Positions 1-7,846 of a stretch of DNA of 64,000 bases are shown one piece after another; within the stretch, counting starts at the first letter, position 1; the number at the start of each line of letters is the position of its first letter. The notes under the pieces are model-generated. The model worked only from the letters and a program-made list of their open reading frames with translations, did no database searches and was not told where the DNA came from. This DNA comes from an uncultured Roseicyclus sp. (lineage in GTDB: Bacteria; Pseudomonadota; Alphaproteobacteria; Rhodobacterales; Rhodobacteraceae), in contig CANLEH010000001.1 of the NCBI GenBank assembly GCA_947489665.1, positions 1,026,501 to 1,090,500 on the forward strand. The letters run 5' to 3'. The position numbers and the translations under genes were made by a program.

Positions 1-2
1 AA

Positions 3-98
3 CCGATTGGCAGGGCCGCCGTTGCCGGGTGGGAGCGCCACGCAGATGAACTTGCGCCGCTGATCAAGGCCCTAGAAGAGCCCGTCGACTTGAATTAA
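3..98 (+). CDS. C-terminal tail of a cut gene, possibly sulfotransferase-like
   Basis: The open frame enters from the left edge and ends at TAA (96-98), leaving 31 residues. The pattern Gly-Arg ... Trp-Glu-Arg ... Glu-Leu-Ala-Pro-Leu-Ile resembles the last helix of bacterial TPR-linked or stand-alone sulfotransferases, which often end in a similar Trp-x-x-Tyr-x-x-x-Leu-x-Pro-Leu pattern. That is a recollection of the family, not an alignment. A perfect terminator hairpin 40 bases downstream agrees with a gene end here. The start lies outside the window, so function cannot be settled. Confidence 0.5.
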   Translation, partial: PIGRAAVAGWERHADELAPLIKALEEPVDLN

Positions 99-137
99 CC
101 GCACCTGAAAAGGCTCGATCCTATGGCTGGCAAAACA

Positions 138-162
138 AAAGGCGGCCGTTCTGGCCGCCTTT
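138..162 (+). terminator. intrinsic terminator hairpin
   Basis: A perfect 10-bp stem (138-147 with 153-162) closes a 5-base loop, and is A-rich on the left arm and T-rich on the right. It lies just after the cut gene at the left edge and also points toward the end of the minus-strand small gene at 215, so it may serve both directions. Confidence 0.75.
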
Positions 163-214
163 GCAAGCGTTCGTGTGTTGGGGTCCTCGGGGTCTTTGTC
201 CGGGGTCTTCCGCT

Positions 215-346
215 TTATTCAGCGGCCATGAGCTGACGCGGCTTCTCCGCGCGCCGGGCTGCGCGCACCTTGCGCGACCACGGCATTTCGATCTGCTCTT
301 TCTTTGCTTCGTTCAGGACTGTTTTCATCCAGCGTTGCGTTTTCAT
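215..346 (-). CDS. small basic protein, conserved-hypothetical type (43 aa)
   Basis: A 43-residue, strongly basic protein. It starts with Met-Lys-Thr-Gln-Arg-Trp-Met-Lys, carries a Met-Pro-Trp-Ser-Arg block in the middle and a run of Arg/Ala/Lys near the end. I chose ATG at 346 over the longer frame starting at 406 because AAGGA lies 9 bases and GAGG 4 bases upstream, and because very small proteins with a similar Lys-x-x-x-Trp-x-Lys start and a Pro-Trp-x-Arg middle are common in Rhodobacterales (from memory). No domain or enzyme motif is visible. It is alone on its strand between two hairpins. Function unknown; the short length keeps confidence moderate. Confidence 0.55.
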   Translation of the reverse strand: MKTQRWMKTVLNEAKKEQIEMPWSRKVRAARRAEKPRQLMAAE

Positions 347-548
347 TTTGCCTCGTCCTTCGTGCCATGCCCGCGTTTGCCGGGCGTTGTTCTCGATTGG
401 CACCAAGATGCCGGGGCTTTCAGGCAGTCTTGCGGCAAAAACGCTAAAGTCCGGTAAATCATCTGGGCCATTTTGGGGCGAAGATCCGGGCAGAGCGGGC
501 TTGTTTCACAGGCATTCATGGAAATTTTGAACTGAATTGTGCCCAAGC

Positions 549-607
549 CGGGGCAGGGGGTGCCCCGATTGTGTCCAATTTCGCATCAATCGCGGCTCCA
601 GGCCGCG
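549..607. repeat. two hairpins after pgeF, possible terminator
   Basis: Two short perfect inverted repeats lie directly downstream of pgeF: 591-596 with 602-607 (6 bp), and 549-555 with 561-567 (7 bp). Neither is followed by a clear T-run in the minus direction, so they are only candidate terminators. The stretch 347-608 holds nothing else I can support. Confidence 0.4.
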
Positions 608-608
608 C

Positions 609-1379
609 CTACAATCGAATCGCAGAGATCAGGCGCCCGTAATCAGCCTCACCCTGATGCGTGGCGCGGCGATAGGAATAGAAGCGCGTCGCGTCGGAAT
701 ATGTGCAATGGCCGGTCCACTCTGCCTCTGCCACACCCGCTGCTCGTAAGCGCGCAAGGCCGAAACCCGTCAGGTCAAATTGGTATTTGCCGTCTGCCCC
801 ATTCACGAAAAAGCGGCTGTGGCTTGGATCTTCATCCATGAACCGTTCCAGGAATTCCTGACCCACTTCATAGGCGCGTTGGCTGATCGACGGGCCGATG
901 ACCGCGTTTATCCGCGTCCGATCCGCGCCCAAACCCTCCATTGCGTCCACGGTTGCTTCCAGCACGCCATCCAGCGCCCCGCGCCAGCCCGCATGGGCGG
1001 CACCTATGACCCCAGCCTGCCGATCGGCAAACAGAACGGGCTGGCAATCCGCTGTCAGCACACCAAGGGCCACGCCGGGCGTCGCGGTCACAACGCCATC
1101 CGCCTTGGGACGCGCCTCGGTCGGGCCGTCGACAACCACGACATCGGCTGAATGGATCTGGTGCACGCCGACAAGGGCATCGGGCGCAACCTCCATCTCC
1201 CCCGCAACGCGGGCGCGGTTCATGGCAACCACCTCGGCCTGATCGCTCGACCCGCCGCCGCAATTCAGCCCTGCGAAAATGCCCGTCGAGGCCCCACCGA
1301 TACGCGTAAAGAAGCCATGCTTCACGCCATCCAGCAGCGGAGAGGTCACAGGGTCCAATCGTGTTGCGGTGATGGTCAC
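609..1379 (-). CDS. pgeF: peptidoglycan editing factor PgeF / YfiH laccase-domain protein
   Basis: A protein of 256 residues, the usual family length, made of one Cu-oxidase_4 (YfiH) domain. Family hallmarks are present: Gly-Val-His-Gln-Ile-His near residue 71, Thr-Ala-Asp-Cys-Gln-Pro near 109, and Gly-Ala-Ala-His-Ala-Gly-Trp-Arg near 125, which supply the His and Cys metal or catalytic residues. E. coli YfiH/PgeF keeps wrong amino acids out of peptidoglycan precursors; other members were described as purine-nucleoside-active enzymes. The start is GTG at 1379, overlapping the stop of the methyltransferase gene by four bases (GTGA), so the two are translationally coupled. It is last in the lgt-midA-pgeF group, an order common in alphaproteobacteria. 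Confidence 0.93.
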   Translation of the reverse strand: MTITATRLDPVTSPLLDGVKHGFFTRIGGASTGIFAGLNCGGGSSDQAEVVAMNRARVAGEMEVAPDALVGVHQIHSADVVVVDGPTEARPKADGVVTATPGVALGVLTADCQPVLFADRQAGVIGAAHAGWRGALDGVLEATVDAMEGLGADRTRINAVIGPSISQRAYEVGQEFLERFMDEDPSHSRFFVNGADGKYQFDLTGFGLARLRAAGVAEAEWTGHCTYSDATRFYSYRRATHQGEADYGRLISAIRL

Positions 1380-2422
1380 GGGGCGGGCTCCAGGGCTGGG
1401 GGTGGCGGCGCGCCGTCCGGGGTCAGCGCCATCGCCTTGAACAGGGTCCCCATTTCCTGCGCGTGCGTCAACCGCCTGTGCGCGGCGATATGGGCCTCAA
1501 GCGCAGCCCCGCTCAGGCCTTTGGCCAGCGATTGCGCTCGCGCGGTGATCCCCAACCGTTCAAGAAACAGACCTTGGGGAACAGGGCCGCTCGCCTGTAC
1601 GCCGGCGGCATGCGCCAAGGGCCCAAACGCCACATGGGCCGTAAGGTCAGCTTGCCCCGGCGTGTCGAGCGGGTCGGCAAAGGCATGTTTTGCAAGGGCC
1701 TGAAACGTGTCTCCGGTGCTTTCCTTGTCCCCATAGTCGACGATCAGCGCGGCACCGCCATGGGCCTTGATGCGCCGTCCGATTTCTTCAGCGATGGCTT
1801 CGCCCGGTGCGCAAGTCTCCACGATCATGCCCGGCTTGAACCCGTCCCGCACTTCCAGTGGTGCGGGCGGCGCCAGTCCCCAGATCAACGCGCCATCCGA
1901 AGTGCCGATCTGCTGTTCCTGCCAATCGCCCGCCGCGTTCATCTGGAACTGGCGGATCGGCAGGGCATCGAAGAATTCGTTTGCGATCAAGAAGAGGGGG
2001 CCTTCGGAAACGTCCGCCACGCTGTCATGGAACGTAGCCTCCGGCACGGCCCGGGCCTGTGCCGCGCGCAATACCGGCGAGGCCTCCACCAAGTGGACCG
2101 CCAGCGCGTCATGGAAGCCAGGAACGCCCCGCGTGGCGCGTAGAACATCGGCCATCAAAGTCCCACGCCCCGGCCCGAGTTCAGCCAAAATGCCCTCAGG
2201 CCGCCCCTGATCCATCCAGACCTGCGCGATCCACAGGCCCAAAAGCTCACCAAACATCTGGCTGATTTCCGGTGCCGTGATGAAATCGCCAGCGCGCCCC
2301 AATGGATCGCGGGTCGCGTAGTAGCCGAATTCCGGATCGTGCAAGCATTCGGCCATGTAATCGGCCACCGACATCGGCCCCAGCCGCGCGATGCGGGCGA
2401 TCAGCCGCTCTTTAAGCGACAC
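1376..2422 (-). CDS. MidA/NDUFAF7-like class I SAM-dependent methyltransferase
   Basis: A COG1565 (DUF185) methyltransferase of 348 residues. The N-terminus carries the family signature Ala-Asp-Tyr-Met-Ala-Glu-Cys-Leu ... Gly-Tyr-Tyr ... Asp-Phe-Ile-Thr-Ala-Pro-Glu-Ile-Ser. The SAM-binding loop is Glu-Leu-Gly-Pro-Gly-Arg-Gly-Thr-Leu near residue 82, followed by Ala-Asn-Glu-Phe-Phe-Asp-Ala-Leu-Pro near 147. The mitochondrial homologue NDUFAF7 dimethylates an arginine on a complex I subunit; a similar job on bacterial complex I is inference. The start is GTG at 2422, eleven bases inside the lgt reading frame, so translation is probably coupled to lgt. The gene overlaps pgeF by four bases. Confidence 0.9.
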   Translation of the reverse strand: MSLKERLIARIARLGPMSVADYMAECLHDPEFGYYATRDPLGRAGDFITAPEISQMFGELLGLWIAQVWMDQGRPEGILAELGPGRGTLMADVLRATRGVPGFHDALAVHLVEASPVLRAAQARAVPEATFHDSVADVSEGPLFLIANEFFDALPIRQFQMNAAGDWQEQQIGTSDGALIWGLAPPAPLEVRDGFKPGMIVETCAPGEAIAEEIGRRIKAHGGAALIVDYGDKESTGDTFQALAKHAFADPLDTPGQADLTAHVAFGPLAHAAGVQASGPVPQGLFLERLGITARAQSLAKGLSGAALEAHIAAHRRLTHAQEMGTLFKAMALTPDGAPPPPALEPAP

Positions 2423-3338
2423 GGGCGCGACTTCGCAGGATGAAGTAGGTCCCCAACAGCAACATCGGGATGGTCAGGATTTGCCCCATCGTCAAACCGA
2501 CCTCCGGCGACAGGGCGAGGGCGAAACCGATTGGGTTGTCCGGCCCGGTGAACTGCTCATCGGGTTGACGGAAGAATTCCACGAAAAAGCGAGAGGCGCC
2601 GTAGATGAGGAAGAACATCCCAATCAGGGCGCCAGGTCGTTTCAGCCAACCGCGCCGCCAGGCCAGCCACAACAGCAGCACGCCCATGAACAGCCCCTCC
2701 AACAGCGCCTCATAGAGCTGTGAAGGGTGGCGCGCGCAAACTGTGGCCCCCAGGTATTCCGTGATGCCTACCGGACCATCGCAATCCTGCGCTGCTGCCC
2801 CCGGAAAGATGAAAGCCCAGGGTGCGTCAGACGGGCGGCCCCAAAGCTCCGCATTTACGAAATTGGCCAACCGCCCCAGCAAAAGTCCGATCCCGATCAC
2901 CATCGACATCGCGTCGGCAATTTGCAGCGGCGGCGCGCCGGTGCGGCGACAGAAGATAAAGGCGGCAACCGCAACACCCGCAAGGCCACCATGAAACGAC
3001 ATGCCACCTTCCCAGATCCGCAGCGCGGCCAGTGGATCGCTTGCGTATATGCCGGGTTGGTAGAACAGGACGTAGCCGATGCGGCCCCCGAGGATCACGC
3101 CAAGCACTACGGCGGTCAGCAGGCCTTCAACCTGCGCGGGTTGCAAAGGCGGTGTGTCGGCAGGCCAAAGGGCAGGGCGCGCCATCGCTTTCCAGATCAC
3201 CCACCAGCCAAGCCCGAGGCCGAACAGATAGGCCAGCGCATACCACCGCAGGGCGAAGGAGAAAGAGCCGATCTCAATCGAGAACAGCTCAGGCGACAGG
3301 GGTGGGAACGGAATGGCAAACAACGGGACAAGCCTCAC
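2412..3338 (-). CDS. lgt: prolipoprotein diacylglyceryl transferase
   Basis: Lgt moves a diacylglyceryl group from phosphatidylglycerol to the lipobox cysteine of prolipoproteins in the inner membrane, the first step of lipoprotein maturation. The protein has 308 residues and about seven membrane helices. It shows Ile-Pro-Phe-Pro near the start, Leu-Arg-Trp-Tyr-Ala-Leu-Ala-Tyr in the first helix, His-Gly-Gly-Leu near residue 116, Gly-Arg-Leu-Ala-Asn-Phe-Val-Asn near 156, and His-Pro-Ser-Gln-Leu-Tyr-Glu-Ala near 204. The start is GTG at 3338, preceded by GGGGAAAA. It heads the three-gene group with midA and pgeF. Several lipoproteins elsewhere in this window (7.2, 23.6 and 46 kb) would be its substrates. 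Confidence 0.97.
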   Translation of the reverse strand: MRLVPLFAIPFPPLSPELFSIEIGSFSFALRWYALAYLFGLGLGWWVIWKAMARPALWPADTPPLQPAQVEGLLTAVVLGVILGGRIGYVLFYQPGIYASDPLAALRIWEGGMSFHGGLAGVAVAAFIFCRRTGAPPLQIADAMSMVIGIGLLLGRLANFVNAELWGRPSDAPWAFIFPGAAAQDCDGPVGITEYLGATVCARHPSQLYEALLEGLFMGVLLLWLAWRRGWLKRPGALIGMFFLIYGASRFFVEFFRQPDEQFTGPDNPIGFALALSPEVGLTMGQILTIPMLLLGTYFILRSRARVA

Positions 3339-3444
3339 TTCGCGTTATTTTCCCCGTGGTTGGGGCGCTGGTGCGACGAAGTCAACCTTGATCAAAGGCC
3401 TGCGCCTGCCCATATCCATCACAACACGAACAGGAGTGCAGCCC

Positions 3445-3693
3445 ATGCAGACCCGTAACAAGATTATGGATGATCTTAGCCAGTTGATGACCAACGCCAT
3501 GGGCGTGGCTCAAGGCGCCAAGGATGAGGCCGAAACGGCCATGAATTCGATGATGGACCGCTGGCTGGCGAACCGGAACCTCGTGACGCGCGAAGAGTTC
3601 GACGCCGTGCGCGCAATGGCCCAAAAGGCGCGCGAAGAGAATGAGGCGCTGAAGGCACGCATCGCAGCGCTGGAAGAGAAATCCGGCGACTGA
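3445..3693 (+). CDS. ubiK: UbiK-type accessory factor (BMFP domain)
   Basis: A protein of 82 residues with an amphipathic first half and a C-terminal coiled coil rich in Glu, Lys and Ala, containing the family block Val-Thr-Arg-Glu-Glu-Phe-Asp-Ala-Val. UbiK helps aerobic ubiquinone biosynthesis by binding UbiJ and lipids in E. coli; the Brucella relative BMFP has membrane-fusion activity in vitro. ATG at 3445 has AGGAG eight bases upstream; a longer frame from 3313 lacks support and would overlap lgt. It is divergent from lgt, stands alone, and is closed by a strong terminator. Confidence 0.88.
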   Translation: MQTRNKIMDDLSQLMTNAMGVAQGAKDEAETAMNSMMDRWLANRNLVTREEFDAVRAMAQKAREENEALKARIAALEEKSGD

Positions 3694-3717
3694 CGTCCGA
3701 TTTTCCCGATGATATGC

Positions 3718-3748
3718 AAGCCGCCAAAACTTTTTTGGCGGCTTTTTT
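3718..3748 (+). terminator. intrinsic terminator after ubiK
   Basis: The stem 3718-3729 pairs with the segment ending near 3744 through an AAGCCGCC/GGCGGCTT core. A six-T run follows. This is a classic rho-independent terminator 25 bases after the ubiK stop. Confidence 0.9.
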
Positions 3749-3997
3749 GTGGGTAAGTGACTCTCCCTTGTGGGGCGTTTCTGCAAAACCGCTATATCTT
3801 GTGGGCAACTCATTGAAATGGCCGTTGGCCCTATTTGCACCGCAAAAATAGTTCTTTACAGCGACTCCCCAACACCGCACCATATTTCGTAGGAACTGAG
3901 GCCGAGCAGCCCATTCCTAGGAAAGACACCCAGCTTTTGTGGGCGTCTTGGGATTGAACCACCAAGGCCCCGCTGGCTGCCAACCAGGACTGGGACC

Positions 3998-4501
3998 ATG
4001 TCGCACACAGAAGAATACTTCGACATCGAAGAGCTGCATCCGATTGATATCGTCGAGACGCTGGCCGCCCACCATGAATGGGATTTCGACCGCATCGCCG
4101 ATGACCAGATCGCCATGGCCATCGAAGGACAATGGCGCACCTACTCGATCACGCTGGCCTGGTCCTCGTACGACGAAACCCTGCGGATGATCTGCACCTT
4201 CGAGATGGAGCCACCGCAAGAGACGATGGCGAAGCTCTACGAGGCGCTAAACCTCGTGAATGATCGCTGTTGGGCCGGCGCGTTCACCTACTGGGCGACG
4301 CAGAAACTGATGGTCTACCGCTACGGGTTGGTTCTGGCCGGCGATCAGCTCGCTTCGCCCGATCAGATTGCATGCATGGTGGAAACCGCCGTGCTCGCTG
4401 CCGAACGATACTACCCCGCCTTCCAGCTGGCCATGTGGTCGGACAAGACGCCCGAAGAGGCGATGGATGTTGCGATCTCAGAGGGCTATGGGCGGGCCTG
4501 A
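3998..4501 (+). CDS. YbjN domain-containing protein
   Basis: A protein of 167 residues, mostly acidic, without signal peptide or membrane segment. The body matches the YbjN fold: a hydrophobic-aromatic strand pattern (Thr-Tyr-Ser-Ile-Thr-Leu-Ala-Trp), then Met-Ile-Cys-Thr-Phe-Glu-Met, then a helix with Leu-Tyr-Glu-Ala-Leu-Asn-Leu-Val-Asn. The fold resembles type III secretion chaperones. E. coli YbjN is linked to motility and stress phenotypes, but no biochemical activity is established for this branch. It is a single-gene unit: 300 bases from ubiK, followed by its own terminator. ATG at 3998 is the first in-frame ATG; the ribosome binding site is weak. Confidence 0.85.
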   Translation: MSHTEEYFDIEELHPIDIVETLAAHHEWDFDRIADDQIAMAIEGQWRTYSITLAWSSYDETLRMICTFEMEPPQETMAKLYEALNLVNDRCWAGAFTYWATQKLMVYRYGLVLAGDQLASPDQIACMVETAVLAAERYYPAFQLAMWSDKTPEEAMDVAISEGYGRA

Positions 4502-4525
4502 ACCACCCTATTTCATACAGGCAAA

Positions 4526-4552
4526 AAAGGGTCGCGCTTGGCGCGGCCCTTT
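4526..4552 (+). terminator. intrinsic terminator after the YbjN gene
   Basis: AAAGGG and the following GC block pair with CGCGGCCCTTT across a TTGG loop, with one G-T wobble. The hairpin lies 25 bases after the stop of the YbjN-like gene. Confidence 0.8.
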
Positions 4553-4688
4553 CGCATTTGTGGATCTGGCGGCGTGAAAGAGTGTTGCATCCGTGTCAGC
4601 GCAACGTCGTCGCGCGCCCGCGCGGGCTGGCTTTCCCGGGCTGTGGATGGTTTTTTGCACATCTGACTTTTGCCAGGGGGAGGCAGAG

Positions 4689-5498
4689 ATGGATCTATCT
4701 CAGATCAACGCACATGGGCTTGTGATGCTTGGTTGCGGCAAGATGGGCTCTGCCATGCTGCAAGGCTGGCTTGCGGGCGGCCTGCGCGCTGATGCTGTGC
4801 ATGTGATTGACCCCAACCCGTCAGATTGGCTGCAGAGCACGGGGGTGCAGATCAACGCCGACCTTCCCGAAAGCCCTGCCGTCCTGATGATCGCAGTAAA
4901 GCCACAGATGATGGAAGAGGCGCTGCCCCAAGTGGCGCGCTTCGGCGGCGGTGGCACGTTGATCCTGTCGGTTGCGGCGGGCACGCCCATTCAGGCCTAT
5001 GAGCGCGCGTTTGGGCCGGGAAGCCGTGTGGTCCGTTCCATGCCCAACACACCAGCAGCGGTCGGCAAGGGCATCACCGCGATTGTCGGCAATACGGATG
5101 CCACAGCAGAAGACCTTGATCTGGCAGAAGACATGTTGTCGGCCATTGGCCAGGTCGTGCGCCTGACGACTGAGGCGCAGATCGATGCGGTGACCGGGAT
5201 TTCGGGTTCAGGTCCGGCCTATGTCTTCTATATGATCGACACGCTGGCCGCTGCCGCGCGGGCCGAGGGCTTGCCGGAGGAGATGGCGATGCGCCTTGCC
5301 AAGGCGACCGTGGCGGGCGCCGGTGTGTTGGCGGAAGAAGCCGAAGAGACGCCGGAGCAATTGCGCATCAACGTCACCTCGCCCAATGGCACGACGCAGG
5401 CGGGGCTTGAGGTTCTGATGGGCGAAAACGGCCTCGCCCCGCTGATGCGCCGCACAGTCGCGGCTGCCACCCATCGCAGCCGGGAATTGCGCAAATGA
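4689..5498 (+). CDS. proC: pyrroline-5-carboxylate reductase
   Basis: ProC catalyses the last step of proline synthesis, reducing 1-pyrroline-5-carboxylate with NAD(P)H. The product has 269 residues, the usual length. The N-terminal Rossmann loop is Gly-Cys-Gly-Lys-Met-Gly-Ser-Ala-Met. Val-Lys-Pro-Gln near residue 76 and Arg-Ser-Met-Pro-Asn-Thr-Pro near 115 are family marks, and the C-terminal dimer domain has Gly-Ser-Gly-Pro-Ala-Tyr and Val-Thr-Ser-Pro-Asn-Gly-Thr-Thr. ATG at 4689 has GGGGGAGG seven bases upstream and fits family N-termini; a frame reaching back to 4593 is not supported. The stop overlaps the start of the next gene by four bases (ATGA). Confidence 0.97.
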   Translation: MDLSQINAHGLVMLGCGKMGSAMLQGWLAGGLRADAVHVIDPNPSDWLQSTGVQINADLPESPAVLMIAVKPQMMEEALPQVARFGGGGTLILSVAAGTPIQAYERAFGPGSRVVRSMPNTPAAVGKGITAIVGNTDATAEDLDLAEDMLSAIGQVVRLTTEAQIDAVTGISGSGPAYVFYMIDTLAAAARAEGLPEEMAMRLAKATVAGAGVLAEEAEETPEQLRINVTSPNGTTQAGLEVLMGENGLAPLMRRTVAAATHRSRELRK

Positions 5499-5836
5499 GC
5501 GATCAGATCGATTTTGACCAGTTCATGGCCGTAGATATTCGGGTGGGCACCATCACCCGGGCTGAGGATTTTCCCGAGGCCCGCAAACCGGCGATCAAGC
5601 TCTGGGTCGACTTCGGGGGCGAGATCGGCGAACGCAAATCGTCCGCCCAGATCACGGCGCACTACACACCTGAGGCGTTGGTGGGAAAGCAGGTTATCGG
5701 TGTCGTGAATTTCCCGCCTCGGCAAATTGGCCCCGTGATGTCGGAGGTTCTTGTCCTAGGTTTGCATGATGCGGATGGCGGCATCGTCCTGCTGTCCCCA
5801 GACAAACCGGTCCCGAACGGAGAGCGCATGTGCTGA
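5495..5836 (+). CDS. CsaA-like tRNA-binding domain protein
   Basis: A protein of 113 residues consisting of one tRNA-binding OB-fold as in CsaA, the Trbp111 family and the C-terminus of MetRS. Typical blocks are Val-Asp-Ile-Arg-Val-Gly-Thr-Ile near residue 13, Val-Asn-Phe-Pro-Pro-Arg-Gln-Ile near 71, Ser-Glu-Val-Leu-Val-Leu-Gly near 82, and a closing Pro-Asn-Gly-Glu-Arg-Met. CsaA of Bacillus was described as a chaperone with export-related activity, and structural work shows a tRNA-binding surface; the role here is open. It overlaps proC by four bases at the start and the dehydrogenase by seven at the end, so the three genes form one translationally coupled unit. Confidence 0.9.
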   Translation: MSDQIDFDQFMAVDIRVGTITRAEDFPEARKPAIKLWVDFGGEIGERKSSAQITAHYTPEALVGKQVIGVVNFPPRQIGPVMSEVLVLGLHDADGGIVLLSPDKPVPNGERMC

Positions 5837-6780
5837 AACTTCTCGTATCCCGCCGCCTGCCTGAAAGCGTCATGGAGGCCGCCGAGGCGCGGTTTGACGT
5901 GACCTGCCGCACCACCACGCAGCCGATGGATCATGCGGAGTGCGTGGCAGCTTTGCGTGACTACGATCTGATCCTGCCGACCCTGGGCGACGCATTCCGC
6001 GCGCCTGCCTTTGACGAAGCCGGAGAGATCCGCACCAAGCTGCTGGCGAATTTCGGGGTGGGCTACAACCATATCGACGTGGACGCGGCAAGGGCTGCGG
6101 GGTTGGAAGTGTCCAACACACCCGGCGCTGTGACGGACGCGACCGCTGATATTGCACTGACGCTGATCCTGATGACCGCGCGCCGCGCGGGTGAAGGGGA
6201 GCGGATGGTGCGCGCCGGTCAGTGGCAGGGCTGGCATCCTACGCAAATGTTGGGGATGCACCTGTCCGGCAAAACCGTTGCCGTGATCGGCATGGGGCGG
6301 ATCGGGCAGGCCATCGCGCGGCGCTGCCATTTCGGGTTCGGCTGCCGGATTGTCTATGTAAACCGCTCACCCAAGCAGGTTGATTTCCCGGCCGAGCAAT
6401 TGCCGATGGAAACCGCGCTTGCGGGTGCGGACGTCGTTGTTCTGGCGACGCCGGGCGGGGCAGAGACGCATCACCTGATGGGATCGGATCAATTCGCGAT
6501 GATGCAGCGCCACGCGATTTTCGTGAACATCGCGCGCGGCGATGTGGTGGATGAGGCGGCTTTGGTCGCGGCTTTGGCGGTCAAGCGGATCGCGGGGGCA
6601 GGGCTGGATGTGTATGAGTTCGAGCCCGCCATTCCCGACGAGCTGATGGCGATGGAAAACGTCACCCTGCTGCCGCATCTGGGCACCGCCGCGCTGGAAG
6701 TGCGAGAGGATATGGGGCGCATGGCGTTGGACAACGTGATTGCCGTGGCGGAGGGCAAGCCTGCGCCGAATGCGGTCTGA
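5830..6780 (+). CDS. D-isomer 2-hydroxyacid dehydrogenase (glyoxylate reductase-like)
   Basis: A protein of 316 residues in the NAD(P)-dependent D-2-hydroxyacid dehydrogenase family. The N-terminal part has Leu-Leu-Ala-Asn-Phe-Gly-Val-Gly-Tyr-Asn-His-Ile-Asp near residue 75. The Rossmann loop Gly-Met-Gly-Arg-Ile-Gly-Gln is near 155. The catalytic Arg sits in Val-Asn-Ile-Ala-Arg-Gly near 232, the Glu in Asp-Val-Tyr-Glu-Phe-Glu near 262, and the His in Leu-Leu-Pro-His-Leu-Gly-Thr near 284. Glyoxylate, hydroxypyruvate or a related 2-oxo acid is the likely substrate; the sequence alone does not decide. The start is GTG at 5830 inside the end of the CsaA-like gene, implying coupling. A GGTTGCAA/TTGCAACC palindrome at 6789-6806 follows the stop. 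Confidence 0.9.
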   Translation: MLKLLVSRRLPESVMEAAEARFDVTCRTTTQPMDHAECVAALRDYDLILPTLGDAFRAPAFDEAGEIRTKLLANFGVGYNHIDVDAARAAGLEVSNTPGAVTDATADIALTLILMTARRAGEGERMVRAGQWQGWHPTQMLGMHLSGKTVAVIGMGRIGQAIARRCHFGFGCRIVYVNRSPKQVDFPAEQLPMETALAGADVVVLATPGGAETHHLMGSDQFAMMQRHAIFVNIARGDVVDEAALVAALAVKRIAGAGLDVYEFEPAIPDELMAMENVTLLPHLGTAALEVREDMGRMALDNVIAVAEGKPAPNAV

Positions 6781-7221
6781 GAGGCGGAGGTTGCAAGGTT
6801 GCAACCGGGGGTTAAGTCGCTGAATTTGAGAGATATTGGTTTTCTTGTTAGGGATTTTTTAAAGTTTTCCCGTGGGGAGCCGTTTGGCAGCAGAGGTGGA
6901 GCTTTTCAACTCTGCGTTTGCCCGTGCAGCGAACGACCGCTTTGAGCCCAGAGTTACTAGTGGCTGGGTACGCCATCTGGTGGCAGCTCGCGCTCAGTTG
7001 AGTTCTTGCGCTATCCGCAGGTGCAGCTCGGCCCGGCCCCAAATACGGCACTCGCTGAGTCCGTTGCAATCCTCGGGTGGTTGACCGTCGAAGCTTCTAA
7101 GCCAGAGTGTCGGAAGCCTTGCTTCGAACGTTGTCGGACCAGCGAAGGACTCGATTTCCCTGCTGGCAAAAAAGCCTCGTTCAATTGAAGGGTCCCAATG
7201 AGTTCTCTCGCTTGCCAATGC
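6781..7221. other. gene-free stretch, possible remnant region
   Basis: About 440 bases with no convincing gene. A perfect GGTTGCAA-GG-TTGCAACC palindrome lies at 6789-6806 right after the dehydrogenase stop; an AT-rich tract follows at about 6820-6870. Short open frames on the minus strand (for instance 6994-7218) have no start signals or domain-like composition. Base composition is less GC-rich than the neighbours, which fits decayed or acquired DNA but proves neither. Confidence 0.45.
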
Positions 7222-7638
7222 CTATATCGTAGCTAGCGCAGCTGGGAATTCAGACGGATTCCGCAAGTCGGCCCGAACAATGCACACCTCGGAGACTCCA
7301 ACAAATGCAGGCTCTCCAATAATCACTTCGTCACCGACCGTGGCCGACATGGAGCTACCATATTCCAGGTGCCGGGTACGCCATCGTCCTACCGCCCATT
7401 CCCATTCACTATCGCGAAAACCCTGATTTCGCAGTGTCTGGGTAGAGCGTTCCGGATCTGGAAAATGCTGTAAACAAGCCGCGGCGAAAGTTTCAACCAA
7501 TTGAAGAGCATCGTCGGAGCCAGATGGTGCCATAATTGGAAGTGTAAGGAAGTCATCGTCGCTACTCGGAGAACACGCCGATAAGACCAAAAACGCTGCA
7601 AAAATGAGAGAATGATGCGTGTTCGTATCCTTGTTCAT
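7222..7638 (-). CDS. putative lipoprotein of unknown function
   Basis: A protein of 138 residues with a short basic N-terminus, a hydrophobic stretch and the lipobox Leu-Ser-Ala-Cys at residues 18-21, followed by Ser-Pro-Ser-Ser-Asp-Asp-Asp. After Lgt/Lsp processing it would be a surface or periplasmic lipoprotein. The mature part has Cys residues near 50 and 120, Trp-Glu-Trp-Ala-Val-Gly-Arg-Trp-Arg in the middle, and no domain I recognise. I chose ATG at 7638 because the longer frame to 7911 would put the signal peptide inside the protein. Its AT-richer composition and isolation between unrelated genes make recent acquisition possible. Confidence 0.65.
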   Translation of the reverse strand: MNKDTNTHHSLIFAAFLVLSACSPSSDDDFLTLPIMAPSGSDDALQLVETFAAACLQHFPDPERSTQTLRNQGFRDSEWEWAVGRWRTRHLEYGSSMSATVGDEVIIGEPAFVGVSEVCIVRADLRNPSEFPAALATI

Positions 7639-7806
7639 CGGGTCGTTATTCCCATTCTGTTCTTTTGCGGCGCAACCTGAAGTTAGCTTGCCATTTTGTT
7701 GGCGAACTGCGCACCAATCAATGTTGCACGCAAACTCGCTGATCGAAAAGCAATGAATGAAAGGTGGCGGTCCAGACGCCAGCTTAGTCCCGCATGGCGT
7801 ATATAT

Positions 7807-7840
7807 GCCCCTGATCACTCGTGGATCTGCGAGCAGGGGC
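7807..7840 (-). terminator. hairpin after tdk, possible terminator
   Basis: GCCCCTG (7807-7813) pairs with CAGGGGC (7834-7840), and an inner CTCG/CGAG pair (7818-7821 with 7830-7833) extends the stem past a four-base bulge. It lies just beyond the tdk stop in the minus direction. No T-run is present. Confidence 0.45.
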
Positions 7841-7846
7841 GACAGC

